From positions 2,852,001 to 2,916,000 of the forward strand of contig NC_133121.1 in the NCBI RefSeq assembly GCF_033568475.1: a stretch of 64,000 nt of DNA, given 5' to 3'. Of this stretch, positions 51,691 to 63,219 are shown piece after piece. Below the pieces are notes generated by a model, which worked only from the letters and a program-made list of their open reading frames with translations, did no database searches and had not been told where the DNA came from. This DNA comes from Henckelia pumila (lineage: Eukaryota; Streptophyta; Magnoliopsida; Lamiales; Gesneriaceae). The first letter of the stretch is position 1, and each line of letters opens with the position of its first letter. The position numbers and the translations under genes were made by a program.

Positions 51691-52997
51691 TATGTGATTC
51701 TTGAAATGCTGGATCTGTACGTTTTCAACATCAAACTTCATGAAATTACTGCTCTTACGAGCCGAGAAGAACTTCCCCAAGTGGAATAAACTTATTCTAC
51801 AACCTCAATACCCCAAACTTCTCCGATCTCTCACATTAACTTTCGTAACAAAAACGAAAAACAGCAATGATGCTCTCCAATATCCATTCTCTGTCACTCC
51901 AACCCATCACCCAGCCCCCCTCCTCCGTCCGATTCCATACTTCCACCTTTTCTTTGCTCCCCAAAAAATTTTCTTCGTTCTCACACATACACAATCAAAA
52001 GTGAAACCAATCGTGGCGGCAAACTCTGTACATGGCCATGAGGATGATTCACCGAAAGATGCACAGATAAAAAATGTGTTTTTAACACATATCCATTGAT
52101 GGTTAAGTTCATTGCTATGAAGCACGATCTTGCTAGCGCAATTTTTGCTAAAGATCTCGTTGATGCTTCAACAAAAAACTTGTCTCCTAGCGTTCTTAAG
52201 ACTGCTGAAGGTTGGATACCACTTGTTTCTGAGTCCAATTTGGTGGACAGACTCAATCTAGAGCTGAACTTGGCCCTGACTGATTTGATTTTTCATAAAA
52301 AAAAACCTTCCCACATGGACGATGACGATTTCATTAAGATCTTGAACGCAAAGATGAAAGAAACAGAGGGATCTCGAAACAACTATTCCCCTGTCATTGT
52401 TCATTGGGTAAAAGAGCATGAGATGAGCTTGTTTGAGATATAATTTTTGTAAGTTTTTTTTTCCTTTAACTATAATAACATCATTTGTTAAAATTTGTTA
52501 ACTATTTTAAATGATTTATTTTGTCCAAAAGTCCATTTCTTGCTAAGTTAATTACGACCAAAAAAACTCATGAGAGTGTCATGGCAGCAATGGTGCTAGT
52601 GGCGAAAGCAAAAGATGAGTTCATAGGCAAAGTTGCCGAGAGTGACCCTTTGTATAGGGAGCTGGATGATGGTTCGGAGTGACAAAATAAATTTCACTAA
52701 GAACGCTAGGAACCAAGTTTTTTGTTGAAGCATCGACGAGATGTTTGGCAAAAATTGCGCTAGCAAGATCGTGCTTCATAGCAATGAACTTAACCATCAA
52801 TGGATCTGTGTTAGAAACACATTTTTCTATTTGTGCATATTTCAATAAATCATCCTCATGGGCACGGCAGAAGCTTGCCCCCACGATTTATTTAACCTTT
52901 AATTTGTGTAAGTGTGGGATGAGGATATCATCCCCATACCCGCCCCTATATATGTTTCGGATATGAAGATGATATCGTCATCCCCGAACCCGCCATG

Positions 52998-53075
<78 letters not shown>

Positions 53076-53659
53076 TTTTAATCATCAAATGATATTAAAT
53101 CTAAAATATTATAAAAAAATTTAAAATTAAAATTATTATTATTATTTGGTTTACATATATTTTAATACATTATATATAATTCATCCGTTTATGATAACAT
53201 AATTTTTTATAACATAAAAATATTACTTGAATCTTATTAATGTTACGTACAAATATAAATTATTTATATTAGTCTATATATATATATTTTATTTATTGTG
53301 ATAAATTTAAAAATAATATATAATCTTAATAAATTTTTGATACATAGTATTTTCTTTAAAATAATATTTTTTATTGATAAAAATTGTTTTATTTAAAATA
53401 TTTTTAATAATTTTAAAAGTTAATATTATAATAAAAAATTTGACCCAAAATATTTTAGGTATTTTATCTTAAAATTAAACAATAATTTTTATATTCTTAT
53501 ATAATAAAATTTACTGATATCATATATATATATATATTATATATATATATGGGTAAAGGATGGGGATGAGGGATCCCCGATAAGAAATCATTGGAATCGG
53601 GGCGGGTATGAGGATGAGGTTCGAATTCGGTCCCCATCCCCTCCCCGCAACCATCCGTA
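51691..53659 (+). repeat. Array unit 6 (type I)
   Basis: Nearly the same as unit 4. Open part of X 52096-52443, X stop 52680-52682, inverted arm about 52697-52917, (AAT)n 52997-53074. Confidence 0.82.
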
Positions 53660-54976
53660 TGTGTGATTCTTTAAATGTTGGATCTGTACGTTTTCAACGT
53701 CATGCTTCATGAAATTACTACTCTTACGAGCCTAGAAGAACTTCCCCAAATGGAATAAACTTATTTTCCAACCTCAATACCCCAAACTTCTCTGATATCT
53801 CACATTAAATTTCGTAACAAAAACGAAAAACGACAATGATGATCTCCAATATCCATTCTCTGTCACTCCGACGCATCACCCAGCCCCCATCCTCCGTCTG
53901 ACTCCGTGCTTCCACCGTTTCTTTGCCCCCCACCAAATTTTCTTGGTTCTCACTCCTACATAAATCAAAGGTGAAACTAATCGTGGCGGCAATCTCTGGC
54001 CATGACCATGAGAATAATTCACCGAAAGATGCACAGATAGAAAAATATGTTTCTAACACACATCCATTGATGGTTAAGTTTATTGCTAGGAAGCAACATC
54101 TTGTTAGCGCAATTTTTGCTAAAGATCTCGTTCATGTTTCAACAAAAAATTTGGCTCCTAGCTTTCTTAAGACTATCGATGGTTGGCTACCACTTGTTTC
54201 TGAGTCCAATTTGGTGTGCATGCTCAATCTAGAGCTGAACTTGGCCCTGATTGATTTGATTTTTATAAGAAACCTTACCACATGGCCGATGACGATTTAA
54301 TTAAGATCTTGAACGCGAAGATGAAAGAAACAAAGGAATCTGGACACAACTATTCCCTGTCAATTGTTCATTGGGTCAAAGAGGTCAAAGAGCATGGGAT
54401 GAGCTTGCTTGAGATAAATAGTTTTTGTAAGTTTTTTTTTCCTTTAACTATAATAACATCATCTGTCAAATTTTGTTAACTATTTTAAATGCTTTATTTT
54501 GTCCAAGAGTCCATTCCTTGCTGAGTTAATTACGACCAGAAGAAATCATGAGAGTGTCATGGCTGCGATAGTGCTAGAGGCGAAACCCAAAAATGTGTTC
54601 ATAGCCAAAGTTGCCGAGAGTGACCCTTTGTATAGGGAGCTGGGTGATGGGTTGGAGTGACAAAATAAATTTCAGTAAGAACGCTAGGAGCCAAGTTTTT
54701 TGTTGAAGCATCGACGACAAGATTTTTGGCAAAAATTGCTTTAGCAAGATCGTGTTTCATAGCAATGAACTTAATCATAAATAGATCTGTGTTAGAAACA
54801 CATTTTTTTTTATTTGTGCATCTTTCGATTAATTATCCTCAAGGCCACGGCCGGAGCTTGCCGCCACGATTGGTTTCACCTTTGATTTGTGTAGGTGTGG
54901 GATGAGGATACCATCCCCATACCCGAAACATATTGGGGCGGTATCGGGATGTTATCCTCATCCCCGAACCGGCCCC

Positions 54977-55043
<67 letters not shown>

Positions 55044-55622
55044 TTTTAATTATCAAATTTTATTAAATCTAAAATATTATAAAAAAAATTAAAATTAAAA
55101 TTATTATTATTATTTGGTTTACATATATTTTAATACATTATATATAATTCATCCGTTTATGATAACATAATTTTTTATAACATAAAAATATTACTTGAAT
55201 CTTATTAATGCTACGTACAAATATAAATTATTTATATTAGTCTATATATATATTTTTTATTTATTGTGATAAATTTAAAAATAATATATAATCTTAATAA
55301 ATTTTTGATACATAGTATTTTCTTTAAAATAATATTTTTTATTGATAAAAATTGTTTTATTTAAAATATTTTTAATAATTTTAAAAGTTAATATTATAAT
55401 AAAAAATTTGACCCAAAATATTTTAGGTATTTTATCTTAAATTTAAACAATAATTTTTATATTCTTATATAATAAAATTTACTGATATCATTTATATATA
55501 TATATATATATATGGATAAAGGATGGGGATGAGGGATCCCCGATAAGAAATCATTGGAATCGGGGCGGGTATGAGGATGAGGTTCGAATTCGGTCCCCAT
55601 CCCCTCCCCGCACCAATCCCTA
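53660..55622 (+). repeat. Array unit 7 (type II)
   Basis: X frame split near 54280 by a one-base loss in DLIFYKK (open parts 53923-54300 and 54282-54479). X stop 54658-54660, inverted arm about 54676-54902, (AAT)n 54976-55043. Confidence 0.82.
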
Positions 55623-56941
55623 TGTGTGATTTTTTAAATGCTGGATCTGTACGTTTTCAACGTCATGCTTCATGAAATTACTACTCTTACGAGCCTAGAA
55701 GAACTTCCCCAAATGGAATAAACTTATTCTCCAACCTCAATACCCCAAACTTCTCTGATATCTCACATTAAATTTCGTAACAAAAACGAAAAACGACAAT
55801 GATGATCTCCAATATCCATTCTCTGTCACTCCGACGCATCACCCAGCCCCCTTCCTCCGTTTGACTCCGTGCTTCCACCGTTTCTTTGCCCCCCACCAAA
55901 TTTTCTTGGTTCTCACTCCTACATAAATCAAAGGTGAAACTAATCGTGGCGGCAATCTCTGGCCATGACCATGAGAATAATTCACCGAAAGATGCACAGA
56001 TAGAAAAATATGTTTCTAACACACATCCATTGATGGTTAAGTTTATTGCTAGGAAGCAACATCTTGCTAGCGCAATTTTTGCTAAAGATCTCGTTCATGT
56101 TTCAACAAAAAATTTGGCTCCTAGCATTCTTAAGACTATCGATGGTTGGCTGCCACTTGTTTCTGAGTCCAATTTGGTGTGCATGCTCAATCTAGAGCTG
56201 AACTTGGCCCTGATTGATTTGATTTTTTATAAGAAACCTTACCACATGGCCGATGACGATTTGATTAAGATCTTGAACGCGAAGATGAAAGTAACAAAGG
56301 AATCTGGACACAACTATTCCCTGTCAATTGTTCATTGGGTCAAAGAGGTCAAAGAGCATGGGATGAGCTTGTTTGAGATAAATAGTTTTTGTAAGTTTTT
56401 TTTTTTCCTTTAACTATAATAACATCATCTGTCAAATTTTGTTAACTATTTTAAATGCTTTATTTTGTCCAAGAGTCCATTCCTTGCTGAGTTAATTACG
56501 ACCAGAAGAAATCATGAGAGTGTCATGGCTGCGATAGTGCTAGAGGCGAAACCCAAAAATGTGTTCATAGCCAAAGTCGCCGAGAGTGACCCTTTGTATA
56601 GGGAGCTGGGTGATGGGTTGGAGTGACAAAATAAATTTCACTAAGAACGCTAGGAGCCAAGTTTTTTGTTGAAGCATCGACGACGAGATTTTTGGCAAAA
56701 ATTGCTTTAGCAAGATCGTGTTTCATAGCAATGAACTTAACCATAAATAGATCTGTGTTAGAAACACATTTTTTTTATTTGTGCATCTTTCGATTAATTA
56801 TCCTCAAGGCCACGGCCGGAGCTTGCCGCCACGATTGGTTTCACCTTTGATTTGTGTAGGTGTGGGATGAGGATACCATCCCCATACCCGAAACATATTG
56901 GGGCGGTATCGGGATGTTATCCTCATCCCCGAACCGGCCCC

Positions 56942-56987
<46 letters not shown>

Positions 56988-57569
56988 TAATAATATTTTA
57001 ATTTTCAAATTTAATTAAATCTAAAATATTAAAAATAAATTAAAATTAAAAGTATTATTATTATTTGGTTTACATATATTTTTATACATTATATATAATA
57101 AATCTGTTTATGATAACATAATTTTTTATAACATAAAAATTTTATTTGAATCTCATTAATGTTACGTACACATATAAACTATTTATATTAGTCTATATAT
57201 ATATATATTATTTATTTTGATAAATTTAAAAACAATATATAACATTAATAAATTTTTGATACATAGTATTTTTTTTAAAATAATAATTTTGATTGATAGA
57301 AATATTTTTTTATTTAAAATATTTTTAATAATTTTAAAAGTTAATATTATAATAAAAAATTTGACCCAAAATATTTTAAAAAATTTATCTTAAACTTAAA
57401 CAACAATTTTTATATTCTTATATATTAAATTTACTAATATCAAATATATATTCAGTTATGGGTAAAGGATGGGAATGGGGAATCCCGATAAGAAAAAAAA
57501 TGGGGATCGGGGCGGGTTTGAGCATGGGGTTCGAATTCGGTCCCTATCCCCACCCCGCTTCCATCCTTA
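55623..57569 (+). repeat. Array unit 8 (type II)
   Basis: A second type II unit directly after unit 7, so the alternation of types is broken here. X stop 56624-56626, inverted arm about 56642-56868, (AAT)n 56941-56984. Confidence 0.82.
55886..56413 (+). pseudogene. X gene fragment, type II copy (unit 8)
   Basis: A 175-codon open frame matching the unit 3 copy almost throughout, with the same upstream break in the transit-peptide region. It ends in the T-rich intron-like gap. Confidence 0.6.
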
Positions 57570-58877
57570 TATGTGATTCTTGAAATGCTGGATATGTACG
57601 TTTTCAACGTCAAACTTCATGAAATTACTGCTCTTACGAGCCGAGAAGAACTTCCCCAAGTGGAATAAACTTATTCTCCAACCTCAATACCCCAAACTTC
57701 TCCGATCTCTCACATTAACTTTCATAACCAAAACGAAAAACAACAATGACACTTTCCAATATCCATTCTCCGTCACTCCGACCCATCACCCAGCCCCCCT
57801 CCTCCGTCCAACTCCATGCTTCAACTATTTCTTTGATACCCACCAAATTTTGTTTGTTCTTACATCTACACAAATCAAAGGTGAAACCAATCATGGCGGC
57901 AAGCTCCGGCCATGGCCATGAGGATGATTCACCGAAAGATGCAACGATATAAAAATGTGTTTCTAACACACATCCATTGATTGTTAAGTTCATTGCTATG
58001 AAGCAAGATCTTTCTAGCTCAATTTTTGCTAAAGATCGCGTTAATGCTTCAACAAAAAACTTGGCTCCTAACGTTCTTAAGACTGCCGATGGTTGGCTAC
58101 CACTTGTTTCTGAGTCCAATTTGGTGGACATGCTCAATCTAGAGCTGAACTTGGCCCTGACTTATTTGATTTTTCATATGAAACCTTCCCACATGGCCAA
58201 TGACGATTTCATTAAGATCTTGAGTGCGAAGATGAAAGTAACAGAGGAATCTCGACACAACTATTCGTCTGCCATTGTTCATTGGGTCAAAGAGCATGAG
58301 ATGAACTTGTTTGAGATAAATGGTTTTTGTAAGTTTTTTTTTCCTTTAACTATAATAAATCATCTGTCAAAGTTTGTTAACTATTTTAAATGATTTATTT
58401 TGTCCAAGAGTCCCTTCCTTGCTGAGTTAATTACGACCAGAAGAAATCATGAGAGTGTCATGGCTGTGATGGTGCTAGTGGCGAAAGCCAAAGTTGAGTT
58501 CATAGCCAAAGTCGCCGAGAGTGTCCCACCCTTTGTGTGGGGAGCTGGGTAATGGGTAGGAGTGACAAAATAAATTTCACTAAGAACGCTAGGAGCCAAG
58601 TTTTTTGTTGAAAAATCGACGAGATTTTTGACAAAAATTGCGCTAGCAAGATCGTGTTTCATAACAATGAACTTAACTATCAATGGATCTGTGTTAGAAA
58701 CACATTTTTCTATTTGTGCATCTTTCGAGGAATCATCCTCATGGCCACGGCCGGAGCTTGCCGTCACGATTGGTTTCACCTTTGATTTGTATAGGTGTGG
58801 GATGAGGATACCATTCCCATACCCGAAACATATTGGGGGCGGGTATGAGCCGCTATCCTCATGCCCGAACCCGTCTT

Positions 58878-58917
<40 letters not shown>

Positions 58918-59498
58918 TTTTAATTATCAAATTTTATTAAATCTAAAATATTACAAAAAAAAAATTAAAAGTATTATTATTATTTGGTTTACATATATTT
59001 TTATATATTATATATAATACATCCATTTATGATAACATAATTTTTTATAACATAAAAATATTATATGAATCTCATTAATGTTACGTACACATATAAACTA
59101 TTTATATTAGTCTATATATATATATATATTATTTATTTTGATAAATTTAAAAATATTATATAATCTTAATAAATTTTTGATGCATAGTATTTTTTTTAAT
59201 ATAATAATTTTTATTGATATAAATATTCTTTATTTAAAATATTTTTAATAATTTTAAAAATTAATACTATAATATAAAATTTGACCAAAAATATTTTAGG
59301 TATTTTATCTTAAAATTAAACAATAATTTTTATATTCTTATATAATAAAATTTACTAATATCATATATATATATATATATATTCGGTTATGGGTAAAGGA
59401 TGGGGATGGAAAATCCCGATAAGAAATAATGGGAATGGGGGCGGGTATGAGGACGAGGTTCGAATTCGGTCCACATCCCCGCCCCGCTGCCTTTCTTA
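57570..59498 (+). repeat. Array unit 9 (ancestral-like type)
   Basis: X here is closer to units 11 and 12 than to types I or II. X part 1 runs open from 57746 (MTLSNIHSPSLRPITQ, a convincing transit-peptide start) to a TAA after SPKDATI near 57950, then continues at 57977-58393. X stop 58563-58565, inverted arm about 58580-58802, (AAT)n 58879-58915. Confidence 0.8.
57746..58393 (+). pseudogene. X gene fragment with near-complete part 1 (unit 9)
   Basis: The best-preserved N-terminus in the window: MTLSNIHSPSLRPITQPPSS, a Ser/Thr/Arg-rich, acid-free leader of about 50 residues ending KPIMAASSGHG, as expected of a chloroplast transit peptide. One stop codon (DATI then TAA) breaks the frame. 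The body follows with FIAMKQDLSSSIFAKD and LNLELNLALTYLIFH. No family recognised. Confidence 0.65.
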
Positions 59499-61213
59499 TG
59501 TGTGATTCTTGAAATGCTGGATCTGTACGTTTTTTACGTCAGGCTTCATGAAATTACTGCTCTTACGAGCCGAGAAGAACTTCTCCAAGTGGAATAAACT
59601 TATTCTCCAACCTCAATACCCCAAACTTCTCCGATCTCTCACATTAACTTTCGTAACAAAAATGAAAAACAACAATGACGCTTTCCAATATCCATTCTCC
59701 GTCACTCCGACCCATCATCGAGCCCCCCTCCTCCGTCCGACTCCGTGCTTCCCCCGTTTCTTTGCTCCCCACCAAATTTTCTTCGTTCTCACACCTACAC
59801 AAATCAAAGTGAAACCAATCGTGGCGGCAAACTCTGCCATGGCCATGATGATGATTCACCAACTGATGCAAAGATATAAAAATGTGTTTCTAATATAGAT
59901 CCATTGATGGTTAAGTTTATTGTTATGAAACACGAATATATAATTGAATATATATATATATATAATATTAGTAAATTTTATTATATAAAAATATAAAAAT
60001 TATTTTTTAATTTTAAGATAAAATATCTAAAATATTTTGGGTCAAATTTTTTATTATAATATTAAATTTTAAAATTATTAAATATATTTTAAATAAAAAA
60101 TATTTCTATCAATCAAAATTATTATTTTAAAAAAAATACTATTTATCAAAAATTTATTAAGATTATATATTGTTTTTAAATATATCAAAATAAATAATAT
60201 ATATAGACTAATATAAATAGTTTATATGTGTGAAACATTAATGAGATTCAAATAATATTTTTATTTATAAAAAATTATGTTATCATAAACGAATGTATTA
60301 TATATAATGTATAAAAATATATGTAAACCAAATAATAATAATACTTTTAATTTAAAAATTTTTTTATAATATTTTAGATTTAATAAAATTTGATAATTAA
60401 AATATTTATATATTATTATTATCGGGGTGAGTTCGGGGATGAGGATAACATCCCCATAACCGCCCCAATTTGTTTCGAGTATGAGAATTGTATCCTCATC
60501 CCTCACCTACACAAATCAAAGGTGAAACCAATCGTGGCGACAAGCTCCGGCCGTGGCCATGAGAATGATTTATCGAAAGATGCACAAATAGAAAAATGTG
60601 TTTCTAACACAGATCAATTGATGTTAAGGTCATTGCTATGAAGCACGATCCTGCTAGCGCAATTTTTGCCAAAAATCTCATCGATTCTTCAACAAAAAAA
60701 CGTGGCTCCTAGCGTTCTTAGTAAAATTTATTTTGTCACTCCTACCCATCACCCAGCTCCCTATACAAAGGGTCACTCTCGTCGACTTTGGATATGAACT
60801 CATCTTTGGCTTTCGCCACTAGCACCATCGCAGCCATGACACTCTCATGATTTCTTCTGATCGTAATTAACTCAGCAAGGAAGGGACTCTTGGACAAAAT
60901 AAATCATTTAAAATAGTTAACAAACTTTGACAGATGATGTTATTATATTTAAAGAAAAAAAAACTTACAAAAACTATGTATCTCAAACAAGCTCATCTCA
61001 TGCTCTTTGACCCAATGAACAATGGCAAGGGAATAGTTGTGTTGAAATTCCTCTGTTTCTTTCATCTTCGCGTTCAAGATCTTAATGAAATCGCCATCGG
61101 CCATGTGATAAGGTTTCTTATGAAAAATCAAATCAGTCAGGGCCAAGTTCATCTCTAGATTGAGCGTGCCCACCAAATTGGACTCAGAAGCAAGTGACCC
61201 GCTGACATCCCTA
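59499..61213. repeat. Array unit 10, truncated sense part followed by an inverted half unit
   Basis: The sense part (59499-59935) holds the dioxygenase piece and X part 1 as far as VIKHE-like sequence. From about 59936 the sequence is the reverse complement of another unit: AT-rich spacer 59950-60415, GC-rich end 60421-60505, X arm 60506-60722, X part 2 and the intron-like gap reversed to about 60965, then X part 1 reversed to about 61190. The remnant GACATCCCTA joins it to unit 11. Sense and inverted parts together form a large palindrome. Confidence 0.8.
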
Positions 61214-63028
61214 TGTGTGATTCTTGAAATGCTGGATCTGTACGTTTTCAACATCAAGCTTCATAAAATTACTGCTCTTACGAGCCGAGAAGAACTTTCC
61301 CAAGTGAAATAAATTTATTCTCCAACTTCAATCCGCAAACTTCTTCGATCTCTCACATTAACTTTCGTCACAAAAACGAAAAACAACAATGACGCTTTCC
61401 AATATCCATTCTCCGTCACTCCGTCATTCCGACCTATCACCCAGCCCCCATCCTCCGTCCGACTCCGTGCTTCCACCGTTTCTTTTCTCCCCACCAAATT
61501 TTATTCATTCTCACACCTACACAAATCAAAGGTGAAACCAATCGTGGCGGCAAGCTCTAGCCATGGCCATGAGTATGATTCACCAAAAGATGCACACATA
61601 GAAAAATGTGTTTCTAACACAGATCCATTGATGGTTAAGTTTATTGCTATGAAGCACGATCTTGATAGCGCAATTTTTGCTAAAGATCTCGTTGATGCTT
61701 CAACAAAAAACTTGGCTCTTATCGTTCATAAGACTGCCGATGGTTGGCTACCACTTGCTTCTGAGTCCAATTTGGTGGACATGCTCAATCTAAAGCTGAA
61801 CTTGGCCCTGACTGATTTGATTTTTCATAAGAAACCTTCCCACATGGCCGATGACAATTTCATTAAGATCTTGAACGCGAAGATGAAAGAAACAGAGGAA
61901 TCGCGACACAACTATTCCTCTGCCATTGTTCATTGGGTCAAAGAGCATACGATGAGCTTGTTTGAGATAAATAGTTTTTGTAAAAAAATTTTCCTTTAAC
62001 TATAATAAAATCATATGTCAATGTTTGTTAACTATTTTAAATGATTTATTTTTTCCAAGAATCCCTTCCTTGCTGAGTTAATTACGACCAGAAGAAATCA
62101 TGAGAGTGTCATGGCTGCGATGGTGCTAGAGGCGAAAGTCAAAGATGAGTTCATAGCCAAAGTCGTCGAAAGTGACTTTTTGTACGGGGATCTGGGTGAT
62201 GGGTCGGAGTGACAAATTAAATCCCACTAAGAACGCTAGGAGCCATGCTTTTTTTTTCAAGCATCGACGAGATTTTTGGCAAAATTTGCGCTAGCAAGAT
62301 TGTGCTTCGTAGCAATGAACTTAACCATCAATGGATCTGTGTTAGAAACACTTTTTTTTTGTGCATCTTTCGGTGAATCATACACATGGCCATTGCCGGA
62401 GCTTTCCGTCATGTTTGGTTTAACTTTAATTTGTGTAGGTGTGGGATGAGGATATCATCTCCATACCCAAAACGTATTGGGGAGGGTATGAGGATGTTAT
62501 CCTCATCCCCAAACCCACCCGATAATAATAATATATAAATATTTTAATTATCAAATTTTATTAAATCTAAAATATTATAAAAAAAATTAAAATTAAAAGT
62601 ATTATTCTTATTTTGTTTACATATATTTTTATACATTATATATAATACATTCGTTTATGATAATATAATTTTTTATAACATAAAAATATTATTTAAATCT
62701 CATTCATGTTACGTACACATATAAACTATTTATATTAGTCTATATATATTTTATTTATTTTGATAAATTTAAAAACAATTTATAATCTTAATAAATTTTT
62801 TATACATAGTATTTTTTTTAAAATAATAATTTTGATTAATAGAAATATTTTTTATTTAAAATATTTTTATTAATTTTAAAAGTTAATATTATAATAAAAA
62901 ATTTGACCCAAAATATTTTAGGTATTTTATATTTTGGGTATTTTATCTTAAAATTGTATAATAATTTTTATATTCTTATCTAATAAAATTTACTAATATT
63001 ATATATATATATTATAATAAAATTTATT

Positions 63029-63060
<32 letters not shown>

Positions 63061-63219
63061 TTGGGTATGGTATGGGTTGGGAACTTGGTCCCTGCGGGAA
63101 TGAGGATGAGAAATTATCGATAAAAAATAATGGGGATCGGGGCGGGTATGAGGATGAGGTTCGAATTCGGGGACGGGGATGGGAAAGACATCCCCGTCCT
63201 CGCCCCGCTACCATCCCTA
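61214..63219 (+). repeat. Array unit 11
   Basis: X part 1 has an 8-base insertion in the transit-peptide region (CTCCGTCATTCCGAC) that shifts frame. A 155-codon frame remains open at 61532-61999. X stop 62210-62212, inverted arm about 62228-62445. The (AAT)n tract is almost absent (62522-62531), and the spacer carries an extra TA-rich stretch at 62998-63060. Confidence 0.8.
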
